DNA from: Flavobacteriaceae bacterium R38
GTDB lineage: Bacteria; Bacteroidota; Bacteroidia; Flavobacteriales; Flavobacteriaceae
Assembly (NCBI GenBank): GCA_009901575.1
Contig: WXYP01000001.1
Coordinates: forward strand, 310,001-374,000
Length of the DNA stretch: 64,000 bases
Reading direction: 5' to 3'
Under the pieces are notes generated by a model that saw only the letters and a list, made by a program, of their open reading frames with translations, was not told the DNA's origin and searched no databases. Positions 52,777 to 60,896 of this stretch are shown here, piece after piece. The position numbers and the translations under genes were made by a program. Each line of letters opens with the position of its first letter. The first letter of the stretch is position 1.

Positions 52777-53511
52777 ATGAAATATCCTTATGTAATTATA
52801 GATAATGATGAAAAAGCTGTAGATGACCTTAGAGGCATTCTCAAGCACTTTCCTGGTTATTATTGTAGAGGTATTGCTTCAGATGAAGCATCCGCTATAG
52901 ATTTAATTTTAGAACAAACACCTAAAGTAGTTTTTCTGGAAGTTGAAGTCAAAGGACTCCATAATAACATCAGCGGATTTTCATTATTAAATGAACTAAA
53001 GCATTATTTAAATGAACTTCCGGATGTTTTTGTAATTACCAGGTCTGGCGACTTCGCCATACAAGCCATTAAAAATGATGTAGTAGATTATATTTTAAAA
53101 CCTACCAACAGGGGAGAGATTCGAAAAGCGCTTCTACGGTATGAAAAAAAGCAAGCGACAGCGACGGAGACTATTTGTATTAAATCGCATGGCGATTACC
53201 GTTTTGTAGATATTGAAGATATAGAATACCTTAAAGCTGACAATAACAATACAGATTTCTTTATGAAAAACGGCACTAAAATAAGTGCCTTTAAGACGCT
53301 TAAATACTTTGAAAATACACTACCGGCAAATTTTACAAGAATTCATAACAGTTATATCATTAATACCGATAGAGTTTCCCGGATACATTTTGGTAAATCT
53401 AAATGTGCCCTTAAATCTTCAGGAGAGATCGTTCCTTTTTCACGTTCTTATAAGAAGAATGTAGAATCTATCAAAGACGTTATGAATAGAAAAAGTGTAT
53501 TGGAATTCTGA
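52777..53511 (+). CDS. LytTR-type response regulator with degenerate receiver
   Basis: The 244-aa product has an N-terminal receiver (about 5-120) and a C-terminal LytTR DNA-binding domain (about 135-235: ICIKSHGDYRFVDIEDIEYLKADNNNTDFF, FTRIHNSYIIN, VPFSRSYKK). The phosphoacceptor position reads VVFLEVEV, with Glu55 where Asp is expected. The acidic pair is Asp9-Asn10, while Thr88 and Lys108 are kept. Phosphorylation is therefore unlikely, and Glu may mimic the phosphorylated state. No adjacent LytS-type kinase is present. A three-copy 9-bp repeat array starts 18 bp after its stop. Confidence 0.93.
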   Translation: MKYPYVIIDNDEKAVDDLRGILKHFPGYYCRGIASDEASAIDLILEQTPKVVFLEVEVKGLHNNISGFSLLNELKHYLNELPDVFVITRSGDFAIQAIKNDVVDYILKPTNRGEIRKALLRYEKKQATATETICIKSHGDYRFVDIEDIEYLKADNNNTDFFMKNGTKISAFKTLKYFENTLPANFTRIHNSYIINTDRVSRIHFGKSKCALKSSGEIVPFSRSYKKNVESIKDVMNRKSVLEF

Positions 53512-53528
53512 TTTTTCACAATATTTTG

Positions 53529-53579
53529 TCATCTACCCTTTAAAATAGTTCATCTACTACACAATTCCTGTTATCTACT
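53529..53579 (+). promoter_or_regulatory. Three 9-bp direct repeats at 21-bp spacing (LytTR-like operator)
   Basis: TCATCTACC (53529), TCATCTACT (53550) and TTATCTACT (53571) begin exactly 21 bp apart. The last is followed by an inverted half AGATGA. 9-bp repeats with 12-bp spacers on one face of the helix are the layout of AgrA/LytTR sites. They lie just downstream of a LytTR gene and upstream of a small lipoprotein gene, the presumed target. Confidence 0.65.
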
Positions 53580-53804
53580 AGATGAGTGGTAAAAAATTCT
53601 TTCCAGGCACTTTCTATATGTAATTTAGTTGCTGTAATCGGTTTACAATTTTGCAAAAACAATAGAAAATAAGCTTAAAAAATGGAATTAGATCTAATCA
53701 ACAATTTATTTCAACCAACGAATAAAAAACAAACAATTAAAAAGATAATAATTTTTTAATTGATTCAAATTAATTCACCCATTTATAACTTAAAAACCAA
53801 AACA

Positions 53805-53960
53805 ATGAAAATTACTAGAAATATATTCGTATTATTTGCCGCAGTATGCCTAAGTTCATCATTATTTATATCATGTAGTCCAGATTCTGCAGAAGAAGGT
53901 GTTTATAACATAGAGGTTCAAAATGTAGACGAAGATGATCAGCAAGTAGAAAAAGGATAA
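53805..53960 (+). CDS. Small lipoprotein, 51 aa
   Basis: MKITRNIFVLFAAVCLSSSL leads to the lipobox FISC, so Cys24 would be lipidated. The mature part is only 28 residues and acidic (SPDSAEEGVYNIEVQNVDED...). The ATG at 53805 was chosen over an in-frame TTG at 53760 because it starts directly at the signal peptide. No family was recognised. It lies between a LytTR regulator with candidate operator repeats and a lipoprotein-type histidine kinase gene, with its own terminator. Confidence 0.75.
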   Translation: MKITRNIFVLFAAVCLSSSLFISCSPDSAEEGVYNIEVQNVDEDDQQVEKG

Positions 53961-53977
53961 TTAATAATCTAAAGATT

Positions 53978-54018
53978 AAAAAAACGCCTAGAAATTATAA
54001 TTTTTAGGCGTTTTTGTT
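53978..54018 (+). terminator. Terminator after small lipoprotein gene
   Basis: AAAAACGCCTAGAAA, a 6-nt loop and TTTTTAGGCGTTTTT form a long stem ending in T-run. Confidence 0.88.
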
Positions 54019-54079
54019 TTTAAAATATCCTTCATTGAAAGATATTTTAAGTAATTTTAAGAACCTCAAAAAAGTATAA

Positions 54080-56122
54080 ATGAATTTATCATTTTTAAAT
54101 AGAATTTTTTTATTTATAGTTTTCATATCTATTATTTGTAGTTGTGAAGAAAAATCTATTCCAATTAATATTGATAGTGTTACAGATGTAGAGATTAATG
54201 ATAGTATTGTTGTTTATCTGGATATGTCCAGAGATGAATCAGAAGTAGATCAACAATTATTATTGGCGAAAAAAGCCTATAAAATGGCTACAGAAAATAA
54301 AAGAGATTCGCTTAGAAATATAGCTTCTTTACGATTAACCTATATATATTATTCAAATGAAGATAATGATGCTTTTTTAAAGCAAAATAAAAGAAGCTTA
54401 TTGTTAGCCGCTTCTTCTAATGATTCCTCCAGTATAGCTAGATCTTATGGTTACTTTGGGAATTATTATTTAAGAGAGGGTAAAAATGATAGTGCCTACT
54501 ATTACTTTTACAAATCAGAAAAAACATATAGCAGGTTACCAAATAGAAGTGTTAATAGAGGGAGAATGTTATTGAATATGGCGATTACTCAAAAGAATGA
54601 AAAAGATTTTATTGGAGGAGAAGTAACCACAATTGAAGCTATTAGATTCATACCCGAATCTGGAGAAGAAAGAATGTTATCGTCTGCATATAATAATCTA
54701 GGGATTATTTCTAATCAATTAGAAAATTACGACAAAGCAATTGAATATCATCAAAAAGCTTTTCAGTTAAGAAAAAAGATAAGAAATCAAAGATTAGAAG
54801 TAGGGTCTTTATATAATATGGCTCAGGTTTATGTCAATAAAAAAGAATATAGAGAGGCCATAAAAACTTATTATAAAGCACTTTCTTATAAAGAAGTATT
54901 ATCTACAAGGCCATTGACAAATGTTAATTTGCTAGAAAATATAGCACATGCTAAGTTTTTAAATGGGAATAATAAAGAACTACCAGACAGTTATTTATCT
55001 TCATTAAAAGTACGAGATAGTTTGGGAAGCATAGCCGGATCAATAGAGAGTAATATTCATTTAGCTGAATATTATTCCTCTCAAGAAGATACCTTAACAG
55101 CACTTAATTATGCCAGGAAAGCAAGAGACTTGGCAGAAGAATCTAAAAATTATGGAGATATGCTGGAACCTTTGCTCTTATTATCTAAACTTAATAAAGG
55201 AAAAGAAGGTAGTACTTCTTCTTTACGATATATTAGCATTAGTGATAGTCTCCAAAAAGCAGAACGTGCGATAAGAAATAAATTTGCAAGAATTCGTTTT
55301 GATACCGATATTATCGAACAGGAAAATATAAAGATTACCAAACAAGTGACCTTGTTAACCTGGGTAACTTTGATTGTTTTTACGTTTAGTACGCTTCTTT
55401 ATTTTATTATCAGGGAGAAAGCGCGAAACAGAAAATTAAAGTTTGAGCAAATTCAGCAGAAGTCTAATGAAGAGATTTATAATTTAATGATCTCTCAACA
55501 ACGTAAATTAGAAGAAGGAAGACAACAGGAAAAACAAAGAGTGTCTCAGGAATTGCATGATGGGGTCTTGAGTAAATTATTTGGTACCCGTTTAAGTTTA
55601 GATAGTATCAATACCAAAAGCGATTCGCAAGCTGTAGAAACCAGGAGCAGGTATTTAAACGAGTTAAAATCGATAGAACAAGAAATCAGGCAAATATCTC
55701 ATGATTTAAATGCAGAAATTTTTGATGTGAATTTGGGATATACAGAAGTTATAACTAACTTGATCGATGCGCAGATGAGTATCAATGATCAGGTAAAATA
55801 TGAATTTAAAAATGATACTTCTATAAATTGGGAAGGAGTTTCTAATAAAGTTAAAATTCATTTTTACAGAATTTTACAAGAATCGTTACAAAATATAAAT
55901 AAGCATGCCAATGCATCAAACATTATCATAGGCTTTAAACAAGTTGACGATAAGATAGAATTTGACATCATAGATGATGGTGTTGGATTTGACAATTCAA
56001 AATCGAAAAAAGGAATCGGATTAAAAAATATTAAAACAAGGATAAAAGAATTGAATGGAAAACTTATCTTTACAACAAGTAAAGGACAAGGAACAAACAT
56101 AAACATTAGTGTTGCTATTTGA
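54080..56122 (+). CDS. TPR-containing sensor histidine kinase
   Basis: The 680-aa protein has a lipoprotein-like signal (CSC, Cys22), then TPR repeats through about residue 400, of which NYDKAIEYHQKAFQLRKKIRNQRLEVGSLYNMA is typical. One membrane helix lies at about 423-444, followed by a coiled coil and a HisKA_3 domain (QRVSQELHDGVLSKLFG, phosphoacceptor His493). The HATPase domain shows ILQESLQNINKHANA, DDGVGFD and KGIGLKNIKTRIKELNG. It is a NarX/DegS-class kinase with a periplasmic TPR sensor. Its partner is the LuxR-type regulator 28 bp downstream. Confidence 0.93.
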   Translation: MNLSFLNRIFLFIVFISIICSCEEKSIPINIDSVTDVEINDSIVVYLDMSRDESEVDQQLLLAKKAYKMATENKRDSLRNIASLRLTYIYYSNEDNDAFLKQNKRSLLLAASSNDSSSIARSYGYFGNYYLREGKNDSAYYYFYKSEKTYSRLPNRSVNRGRMLLNMAITQKNEKDFIGGEVTTIEAIRFIPESGEERMLSSAYNNLGIISNQLENYDKAIEYHQKAFQLRKKIRNQRLEVGSLYNMAQVYVNKKEYREAIKTYYKALSYKEVLSTRPLTNVNLLENIAHAKFLNGNNKELPDSYLSSLKVRDSLGSIAGSIESNIHLAEYYSSQEDTLTALNYARKARDLAEESKNYGDMLEPLLLLSKLNKGKEGSTSSLRYISISDSLQKAERAIRNKFARIRFDTDIIEQENIKITKQVTLLTWVTLIVFTFSTLLYFIIREKARNRKLKFEQIQQKSNEEIYNLMISQQRKLEEGRQQEKQRVSQELHDGVLSKLFGTRLSLDSINTKSDSQAVETRSRYLNELKSIEQEIRQISHDLNAEIFDVNLGYTEVITNLIDAQMSINDQVKYEFKNDTSINWEGVSNKVKIHFYRILQESLQNINKHANASNIIIGFKQVDDKIEFDIIDDGVGFDNSKSKKGIGLKNIKTRIKELNGKLIFTTSKGQGTNINISVAI

Positions 56123-56150
56123 TGAAGGCCCTCCTGAAAATAAATATTAA

Positions 56151-56825
56151 ATGATTATGGAAAAAAAGCTCAACATTTTAGTTATTGACGATCACCCTAT
56201 AATTTTAGAAGGGTATAAGAATACCTTGTTGGGGGCAGATACAGATTATTTCATAGAGATTACAACTGCATCAGATTGTGATAGTGCATTTACAGAGATT
56301 AAAGCAGCTTCACAAGGGAATCCTTATGATGTGGTTTTTATAGATATTAATTTACCACCGTCTGCTACAGAAAAAATTACATCTGGAGAAGATTTGGCTA
56401 TGCGCGTTAAAGAATACTTACCAGACGCTAAGATTATTATCTTAACGATGTATAATGAAAATCATCGTATAAATAATATTCTCAAAACAATTAATCCGGA
56501 TGGTTTTATCATTAAAAGTGATTTGACTTCTACAGAATTACTATTGGCTTTTAATGTAGTATTGAAAAACCCTCCTTATTACAGTAGCACGGTTAATCAT
56601 CATATACGACAGATGATTACTAATGACTTTTCTCTGGATGAGAAAAATATGAAAATACTATATCATTTGTCCAGAGGTGTAAAAACAAAAAGTTTAAGCA
56701 ATCATATTGGACTGTCACTTAGTGCAATAGAAAAAAGAAAGAATCATTTAAAAGGACTCTTTGGAATTACACAGGGAGATGATGAAGATCTTTTAAAAGA
56801 AGCCCGAAGCAGAGGATTTGTATAA
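56151..56825 (+). CDS. LuxR/NarL-type response regulator
   Basis: The 224-aa product has a receiver with Asp13/Asp14 (VIDDHPI) and phosphoacceptor Asp65 (VVFIDINLPP). A C-terminal helix-turn-helix follows (LSRGVKTKSLSNHIGLSLSAIEKRKNHLKGLFGI) that is a GerE/LuxR variant. The start may be 56151 or the second Met at 56157. It pairs with the upstream TPR histidine kinase in one transcript. The receiver is intact, unlike the LytTR protein 3 kb upstream. Confidence 0.93.
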   Translation: MIMEKKLNILVIDDHPIILEGYKNTLLGADTDYFIEITTASDCDSAFTEIKAASQGNPYDVVFIDINLPPSATEKITSGEDLAMRVKEYLPDAKIIILTMYNENHRINNILKTINPDGFIIKSDLTSTELLLAFNVVLKNPPYYSSTVNHHIRQMITNDFSLDEKNMKILYHLSRGVKTKSLSNHIGLSLSAIEKRKNHLKGLFGITQGDDEDLLKEARSRGFV

Positions 56826-56849
56826 AATACACATCATATAAGAAATGAA

Positions 56850-56882
56850 TAAAAAGATACGGTAAATCCGTATCTTTTTTGT
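56850..56882 (+). terminator. Terminator after the LuxR-type regulator
   Basis: AAAAAGATACGG, loop TAAA and CCGTATCTTTTTT form a perfect stem with T-run. Confidence 0.88.
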
Positions 56883-57028
56883 GTTTTAACCACCCGTTTT
56901 ATTCGAACATATTAAATATATTTGAATATGTAATTATAAGAACGGAAAATAAAGTGATTTAGTTAACACAGGCAAAAGTTTTTCCATTCTAAGTTCTTTA
57001 ACGAGAATATAAAAATTATTCTTCATAT

Positions 57029-57119
57029 ACTGTTAGGTTAAAATTAATTGTTGGGGGGCCAACAATCAACGGTGAAGCTTCGGAGGTTAGCAATAACCTC
57101 CGGGTGAATCCGTAACAGT
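57029..57119 (+). ncRNA. Candidate structured RNA (three-way junction), unclassified
   Basis: P1: ACTGTTA (57029-57035) pairs with TAACAGT (57113-57119). P2: ATTGTTGG (57047-57054) and CCAACAAT (57059-57066) form a perfect 8-bp hairpin with GGGG loop. P3: CGGAGGTTA (57081-57089) and TAACCTCCG (57094-57102) form a perfect 9-bp hairpin with GNRA loop GCAA. P3 is extended by CGG/CCG across an internal loop of TGAAGCTT and GGTGAAT. The block is GC-rich in AT-rich surroundings. A possible -7 box lies about 100 bp upstream. The idi promoter is downstream of it, which favours an independent RNA over an idi riboswitch. No known class was recognised. Confidence 0.65.
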
Positions 57120-57187
57120 TTTCAAACAATATTCCATTTGGTTTTTTTAGAAAGATGTATAGATTATGAATTTCCTAGTCTATTTTG

Positions 57188-57195
57188 TAGCTTTG
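57188..57195 (+). promoter_or_regulatory. Probable idi promoter, -7 box TAGCTTTG
   Basis: TAGCTTTG matches TAnnTTTG and is 18 bp before the idi ATG, giving a leader of about a dozen bases. Confidence 0.55.
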
Positions 57196-57213
57196 TTAGA
57201 CTATTTTTAGACT

Positions 57214-57735
57214 ATGCAGGAAGAAAAAGTAATACTGGTTGATACTAATGATGAGCAAATAGGCCTGATGCCCAAGTTAGAAGCACATGAAAAAGGCCTT
57301 CTTCACAGAGCGTTTTCTGTTTTTATTTTAAACGATAAGAATGAACTTATGCTACAACAAAGAGCCTTAGATAAGTATCATTCTCCGGGCTTGTGGACAA
57401 ATACTTGTTGTAGCCATCAACGGGAAGGAGAGAGTAATATTGATGCCGGAATGAGACGGCTTAAAGAAGAAATGGGGTTTACAACCGGTTTAGAAGAACG
57501 AGTATCGTTTATTTATAAAGCTCCTTTTGATAATGGATTAACAGAGCATGAATTTGATCATGTACTTACCGGGAGTTATAATGATGAACCATCGATTAAT
57601 AAAGATGAGGTAGAAGCCTGGAAATGGATGCCTTTAGAGAGCGTTAGAGAAGATATAGAGCTACAACCGGAACTTTATACAGCCTGGTTTAAAATTATCT
57701 TTGAAAAGTTTTATGATACACTAGAACAACTTTAA
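57214..57735 (+). CDS. idi: Isopentenyl-diphosphate delta-isomerase, type 1
   Basis: The 173-aa Nudix-fold enzyme interconverts IPP and DMAPP. The active-site Cys66 lies in WTNTCCSHQR, aligned with E. coli Cys67. The catalytic Glu is in EHEFDHV (near 111-113), and the Nudix-like helix is GMRRLKEEMGF. It is a single gene with its own -7 box. Its 3' end overlaps the convergent hydrolase gene by 15 bp. The start codon is embedded in a repeated TTAGACTAT element. Confidence 0.95.
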   Translation: MQEEKVILVDTNDEQIGLMPKLEAHEKGLLHRAFSVFILNDKNELMLQQRALDKYHSPGLWTNTCCSHQREGESNIDAGMRRLKEEMGFTTGLEERVSFIYKAPFDNGLTEHEFDHVLTGSYNDEPSINKDEVEAWKWMPLESVREDIELQPELYTAWFKIIFEKFYDTLEQL

Positions 57736-58581
57736 AAGCTCCTCTTTAATAATATTAAAGCTACTCCATATCAAACCGTGCCCTTCATTTTCTATAGTCA
57801 CCAGTTTGAATTTGTTTTCAGGAAGCTCTTCTTTTAAAGTTAAAGAGTTTTCATAAGGTACTATGCCATCTCCATTTCCATGTATACCAATAATTTCTGA
57901 ATGTACTAATGGCCATTTCTCCTCAAAATTGAGCAGTTCCTGGGCGTGAGATAACTTTTCTTTGGAAGCACTTTTCCAAACGCTTGGTACAAGAAAACGT
58001 GTTAGTTTCCATTTGTAAAATGCTATAGCTCCGGGAACTTTTTCATGATCGGCATATAAAGCAGGAGCGCATAGTACTACTTTTTCTGTGTTATGTGCTA
58101 CCGCATAGTTTAATGCAACCGGACCGCCATAAGAATACCCAACAAGAATTAACCTTTCAATATCAAACTGTTTAATAACCTCTTCCAGCAACTGTGTCTC
58201 TTTATCGATAGAGTTTAAAACATTTCCTCCCTGGTGTTGTCCATAACCAATTCTATCGTATGAAATGAGATTAGCCTTATTATTAAGATCATCATCTGTC
58301 ATGTATGCTTCAAAATCGGTAGAAGAACCAATTGAACCATGCACAAATAAGATAGTAGGGAGTGTTTTGTCAAAAGTGCTTTTAGACGAAACAATACGAA
58401 CTTTTCGATGATCAAAATCTAAATAACGTATCTTAGCGGTATAATTTTTTTCAGAGAAGTCCCCCAATATTTCAGTATCACTTTTTGGAGTAGAAAAGTT
58501 GTAAAACAGGATATAAAGTACAATAAATAAAATGCTTAATACAATAAAACTGTATTTGAGTACTTTTTTAAATAATTTCAC
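57721..58581 (-). CDS. Alpha/beta hydrolase, membrane-anchored
   Basis: The product is 286 aa if translation starts at the GTG at 58581, giving MKLFKKVLKYSFIVLSILFI. The open frame extends further upstream (to 58803) but would then overlap queD on the other strand, so the GTG is preferred. An N-terminal membrane segment (about 10-29) precedes the hydrolase fold. The oxyanion HG appears in FVHGSIGSSTDF. The nucleophile is Ser in VGYSYGGPVAL, the Asp-containing IHGNGDGIVP segment provides the acid, and His lies in ENEGHGLIW. The substrate is unknown. It is convergent with idi (15 bp overlap). Confidence 0.88.
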   Translation of the reverse strand: MKLFKKVLKYSFIVLSILFIVLYILFYNFSTPKSDTEILGDFSEKNYTAKIRYLDFDHRKVRIVSSKSTFDKTLPTILFVHGSIGSSTDFEAYMTDDDLNNKANLISYDRIGYGQHQGGNVLNSIDKETQLLEEVIKQFDIERLILVGYSYGGPVALNYAVAHNTEKVVLCAPALYADHEKVPGAIAFYKWKLTRFLVPSVWKSASKEKLSHAQELLNFEEKWPLVHSEIIGIHGNGDGIVPYENSLTLKEELPENKFKLVTIENEGHGLIWSSFNIIKEELLKLF

Positions 58582-58677
58582 GTGTAAATTTTTATAGTGA
58601 AGTAAAAATACTAAAATAAGGTACTCTAATAAGGCATTCTTTTTTAATTTGTGAAAAAAAAGAAAGAAACTAAACGA

Positions 58678-59088
58678 ATGAAAGTAACAGTACATAGAAA
58701 GGCACATTTTAATGCAGCTCACAGGCTTTATAGAAAAGATTTTACAGATGATGAGAATGCAAAAACGTTTGGAAAGTGTAGTAACCCTAATTATCATGGG
58801 CATAATTATGAACTTATTGTGGGCGTGACAGGAGAGATTGACCCTAAAACCGGATTTGTAATGGATATGAAAGTTTTAAAAGATTTGATCTATAATGAAA
58901 TAGAACAAGCTTTTGATCATAAAAATTTAAATGTAGAAGTTCCGGAATTCAAAGATCGAAATCCGACTGCAGAAAATATTGCTGTTGTCATATGGAATAA
59001 ACTCAGAAAGCATATTGAAAAAGAGCTGGAACTTGAAGTAGTACTATATGAAACCCCCCGAAATTTTGTAACATATAAAGGTGTGTAA
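58678..59088 (+). CDS. queD: 6-carboxy-5,6,7,8-tetrahydropterin synthase
   Basis: The 136-aa product begins MKVTVHRKAHFNAAHRLYRK. The zinc ligands are His15, His40 and His42 (NPNYHGHNYEL), and the catalytic Cys34 is in FGKCSNP. This is the QueD/PTPS family, first committed step to queuosine from dihydroneopterin triphosphate. The ATG at 58678 was chosen because the longer frame from GTG at 58651 adds only a Lys-rich tail. It overlaps the bcp start by one base. Confidence 0.94.
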   Translation: MKVTVHRKAHFNAAHRLYRKDFTDDENAKTFGKCSNPNYHGHNYELIVGVTGEIDPKTGFVMDMKVLKDLIYNEIEQAFDHKNLNVEVPEFKDRNPTAENIAVVIWNKLRKHIEKELELEVVLYETPRNFVTYKGV

Positions 59089-59543
59089 TGAGTTTAAAAA
59101 TTGGAGACCTAATACCAGAGTTTACCCTTAAAGATATAGATAATAATGATTTCTATAGCAGATCTCTTATAGGGAAACAACCCTTTGTAATGTATTTCTA
59201 CCCTAAAGACTTTACTCCTGGCTGTACTAAAGAAGCTTGTTCGTTTAGAGATCATTATGAAGAGTTTAAAGATTTAGGTGCAGAAGTTATAGGGATTAGT
59301 TCAGATTCTGAAAAGATGCATGAGAAATTCGCACGTAATTATAAACTGCCTTTTATTTTGCTCTCAGATAAAAAGAAAACAGTGCGAAAGCTTTTTGGTA
59401 TTCCAGCCAATCTTTTTGGATTATTACCAGGTAGGGAAACTTATGTGTTTGATAAAAATGGAAAAGTAGTAATGGTATTTAATAGTATGAGTGCTATTAA
59501 GCATATTGATAAGGCGCTGGACATTTTAAAACAACTTAAATAA
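59088..59543 (+). CDS. bcp: Thioredoxin-dependent peroxiredoxin (BCP/PrxQ)
   Basis: The 151-aa product has peroxidatic Cys46 and resolving Cys51 in DFTPGCTKEACSFRD, the intramolecular pair of the PrxQ type. It reduces hydroperoxides using thioredoxin. The start ATG overlaps the queD stop (TAATG), so translation is coupled. Confidence 0.95.
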   Translation: MSLKIGDLIPEFTLKDIDNNDFYSRSLIGKQPFVMYFYPKDFTPGCTKEACSFRDHYEEFKDLGAEVIGISSDSEKMHEKFARNYKLPFILLSDKKKTVRKLFGIPANLFGLLPGRETYVFDKNGKVVMVFNSMSAIKHIDKALDILKQLK

Positions 59544-59550
59544 TAAAAAT

Positions 59551-60516
59551 ATGTATCCATTAAAATTTAAACCTATTTATAAAGAACGGCTTTGGGGAGG
59601 GACCAAACTAAAAGATTTATTAGGGAAAGAAGCAAAAGGTGATGCTATAGGAGAAAGTTGGGAGCTTTCTGCAGTAGACGGAGATATTTCTGAAGTTGTT
59701 AATGGAGCATTAAAAGGAACTACACTAACCCAACTGATTAAAACGCATCAGGAAAAGTTATTAGGAGATGCAGTGTACAATAGATTTGGAAATGATTTTC
59801 CGGTTTTAATAAAGTTTATAGATGCTAAGAAAGATTTATCTATTCAATTGCATCCAAATGATGAATTGGCAAAAAAACGCCACAATAGTTTTGGCAAGAC
59901 AGAAATGTGGTACATTATGCAGGCAGATGAAAATGCAGAATTAATTGTAGGATTTAATAAAAATGTTTCAAGAACTGAGTATGTTGAACATATGAACAAT
60001 AATGCTCTTGAGAAAATATTAAATTATGAAAAAGTAAAAGAAGGAGATACTTTTTTTATCAATACAGGAAAAGTTCATGCTATTGGTGGAGGAATTGTAT
60101 TGGCAGAAATACAACAAACTTCAGATATTACTTATAGAGTGTATGACTGGAATAGAAAGGATAAAGATGGAAATACCAGAGAATTGCATACAGAATTGGC
60201 ATTAGAAGCTATTGATTATGAGAAAAAAGACGATTTTAAAGTAAACTATCAGCAAGAAAAAAATAAAGTGAATACCATGGTGGATTGCCCATATTTCACT
60301 ACAAATTATTTAAATATAGAGAAGAGTCAGACATTTAATATAGAAAAAAGAGATTCATTTTCAATTTATTTATGCGTTGATGGAGTTGCAGAAATTGCTA
60401 ATGAACACGGAGTTGAAAAAATTAAAAGAGGGGAGACCATTCTGATATCTGCAGTGACAAAAGAGGTGAAGATTAATGCTTTCTCACAAGCAAAACTTTT
60501 AGAAGTTTATATTTAA
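59551..60516 (+). CDS. manA: Mannose-6-phosphate isomerase, class I
   Basis: The 321-aa cupin enzyme interconverts mannose-6-P and fructose-6-P. Zinc-binding residues are in LSIQLHPNDELAKKRHNSFGKTEMWYI and in FFINTGKVHAIGGGIVLAEIQQTSDITYRVYDW. This is the short Bacillus-type form. It is 7 bp after bcp and 50 bp before a small conserved gene. Confidence 0.95.
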   Translation: MYPLKFKPIYKERLWGGTKLKDLLGKEAKGDAIGESWELSAVDGDISEVVNGALKGTTLTQLIKTHQEKLLGDAVYNRFGNDFPVLIKFIDAKKDLSIQLHPNDELAKKRHNSFGKTEMWYIMQADENAELIVGFNKNVSRTEYVEHMNNNALEKILNYEKVKEGDTFFINTGKVHAIGGGIVLAEIQQTSDITYRVYDWNRKDKDGNTRELHTELALEAIDYEKKDDFKVNYQQEKNKVNTMVDCPYFTTNYLNIEKSQTFNIEKRDSFSIYLCVDGVAEIANEHGVEKIKRGETILISAVTKEVKINAFSQAKLLEVYI

Positions 60517-60566
60517 TTCTTACTTTAAGTAAATAAGTTTATTTTTGCAGGAAATTAATTAGAGTT

Positions 60567-60836
60567 ATGGCAAGTATTAAAAATTTGAAAAAAGATATTA
60601 ATAATGTTCTAGGTGATATTATTGATGCAGTATACCTATGGGAAATGGAGAATGGTAAAAACGACACTAAAGAAGGTAACGCAATTATAGATGAAGCAAT
60701 AGCGGTATTTGATGAGTTGATAGTAAAAGTAAATGATAGAAAGGCAGACAACAGAAAAGCACTCTTAAAAGAAGTAAATAAAGAATTGGAAGAAAAGAGT
60801 GATGCATTAATTAAAAAGGTAAACGGCCTGAAATAA
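60567..60836 (+). CDS. Small helical protein, unknown function
   Basis: The 89-aa product (MASIKNLKKDINNVLGDIIDAVYLW...) is charged and predicted all-helical, with no signal peptide or membrane segment. The pattern of repeated Lys/Glu/Asp with an I-x-x-A-I-x-x-F spacing suggests a coiled-coil helical bundle. It follows manA by 50 bp and is closed by a terminator. No known domain was recognised, but its coding character (good in-frame codon use, clean start and stop) supports it as real. Confidence 0.75.
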   Translation: MASIKNLKKDINNVLGDIIDAVYLWEMENGKNDTKEGNAIIDEAIAVFDELIVKVNDRKADNRKALLKEVNKELEEKSDALIKKVNGLK

Positions 60837-60896
60837 AATTCTAAATGCTGATTAGTTTTTAAATAACTACTGCAAGTTTACATAAAGATATTTTTT

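Larger units (their letters stand above)
56826..57213 (+). other. Intergenic region with terminator, candidate RNA and idi promoter
   Basis: The 388 bp between the LuxR regulator and idi contain, in order, a terminator (56850-56882), a possible -7 box TATATTTG (56917-56924), a 6-bp-stem hairpin near 57004-57022, the GC-rich structured element (57029-57119), a T-run (57142-57148) and the idi promoter (57188-57195). No protein-coding ORF was supported here. Confidence 0.6.

Noticed and set aside
57029-57119. Known riboswitch classes (TPP, cobalamin, SAM, glycine, c-di-GMP, preQ1, THF) and self-cleaving ribozymes
   Set aside because: The conserved core words of these classes that I could check by eye are absent. 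THF shares only a GGTGAATC-like word. A covariance search is needed to be definite.
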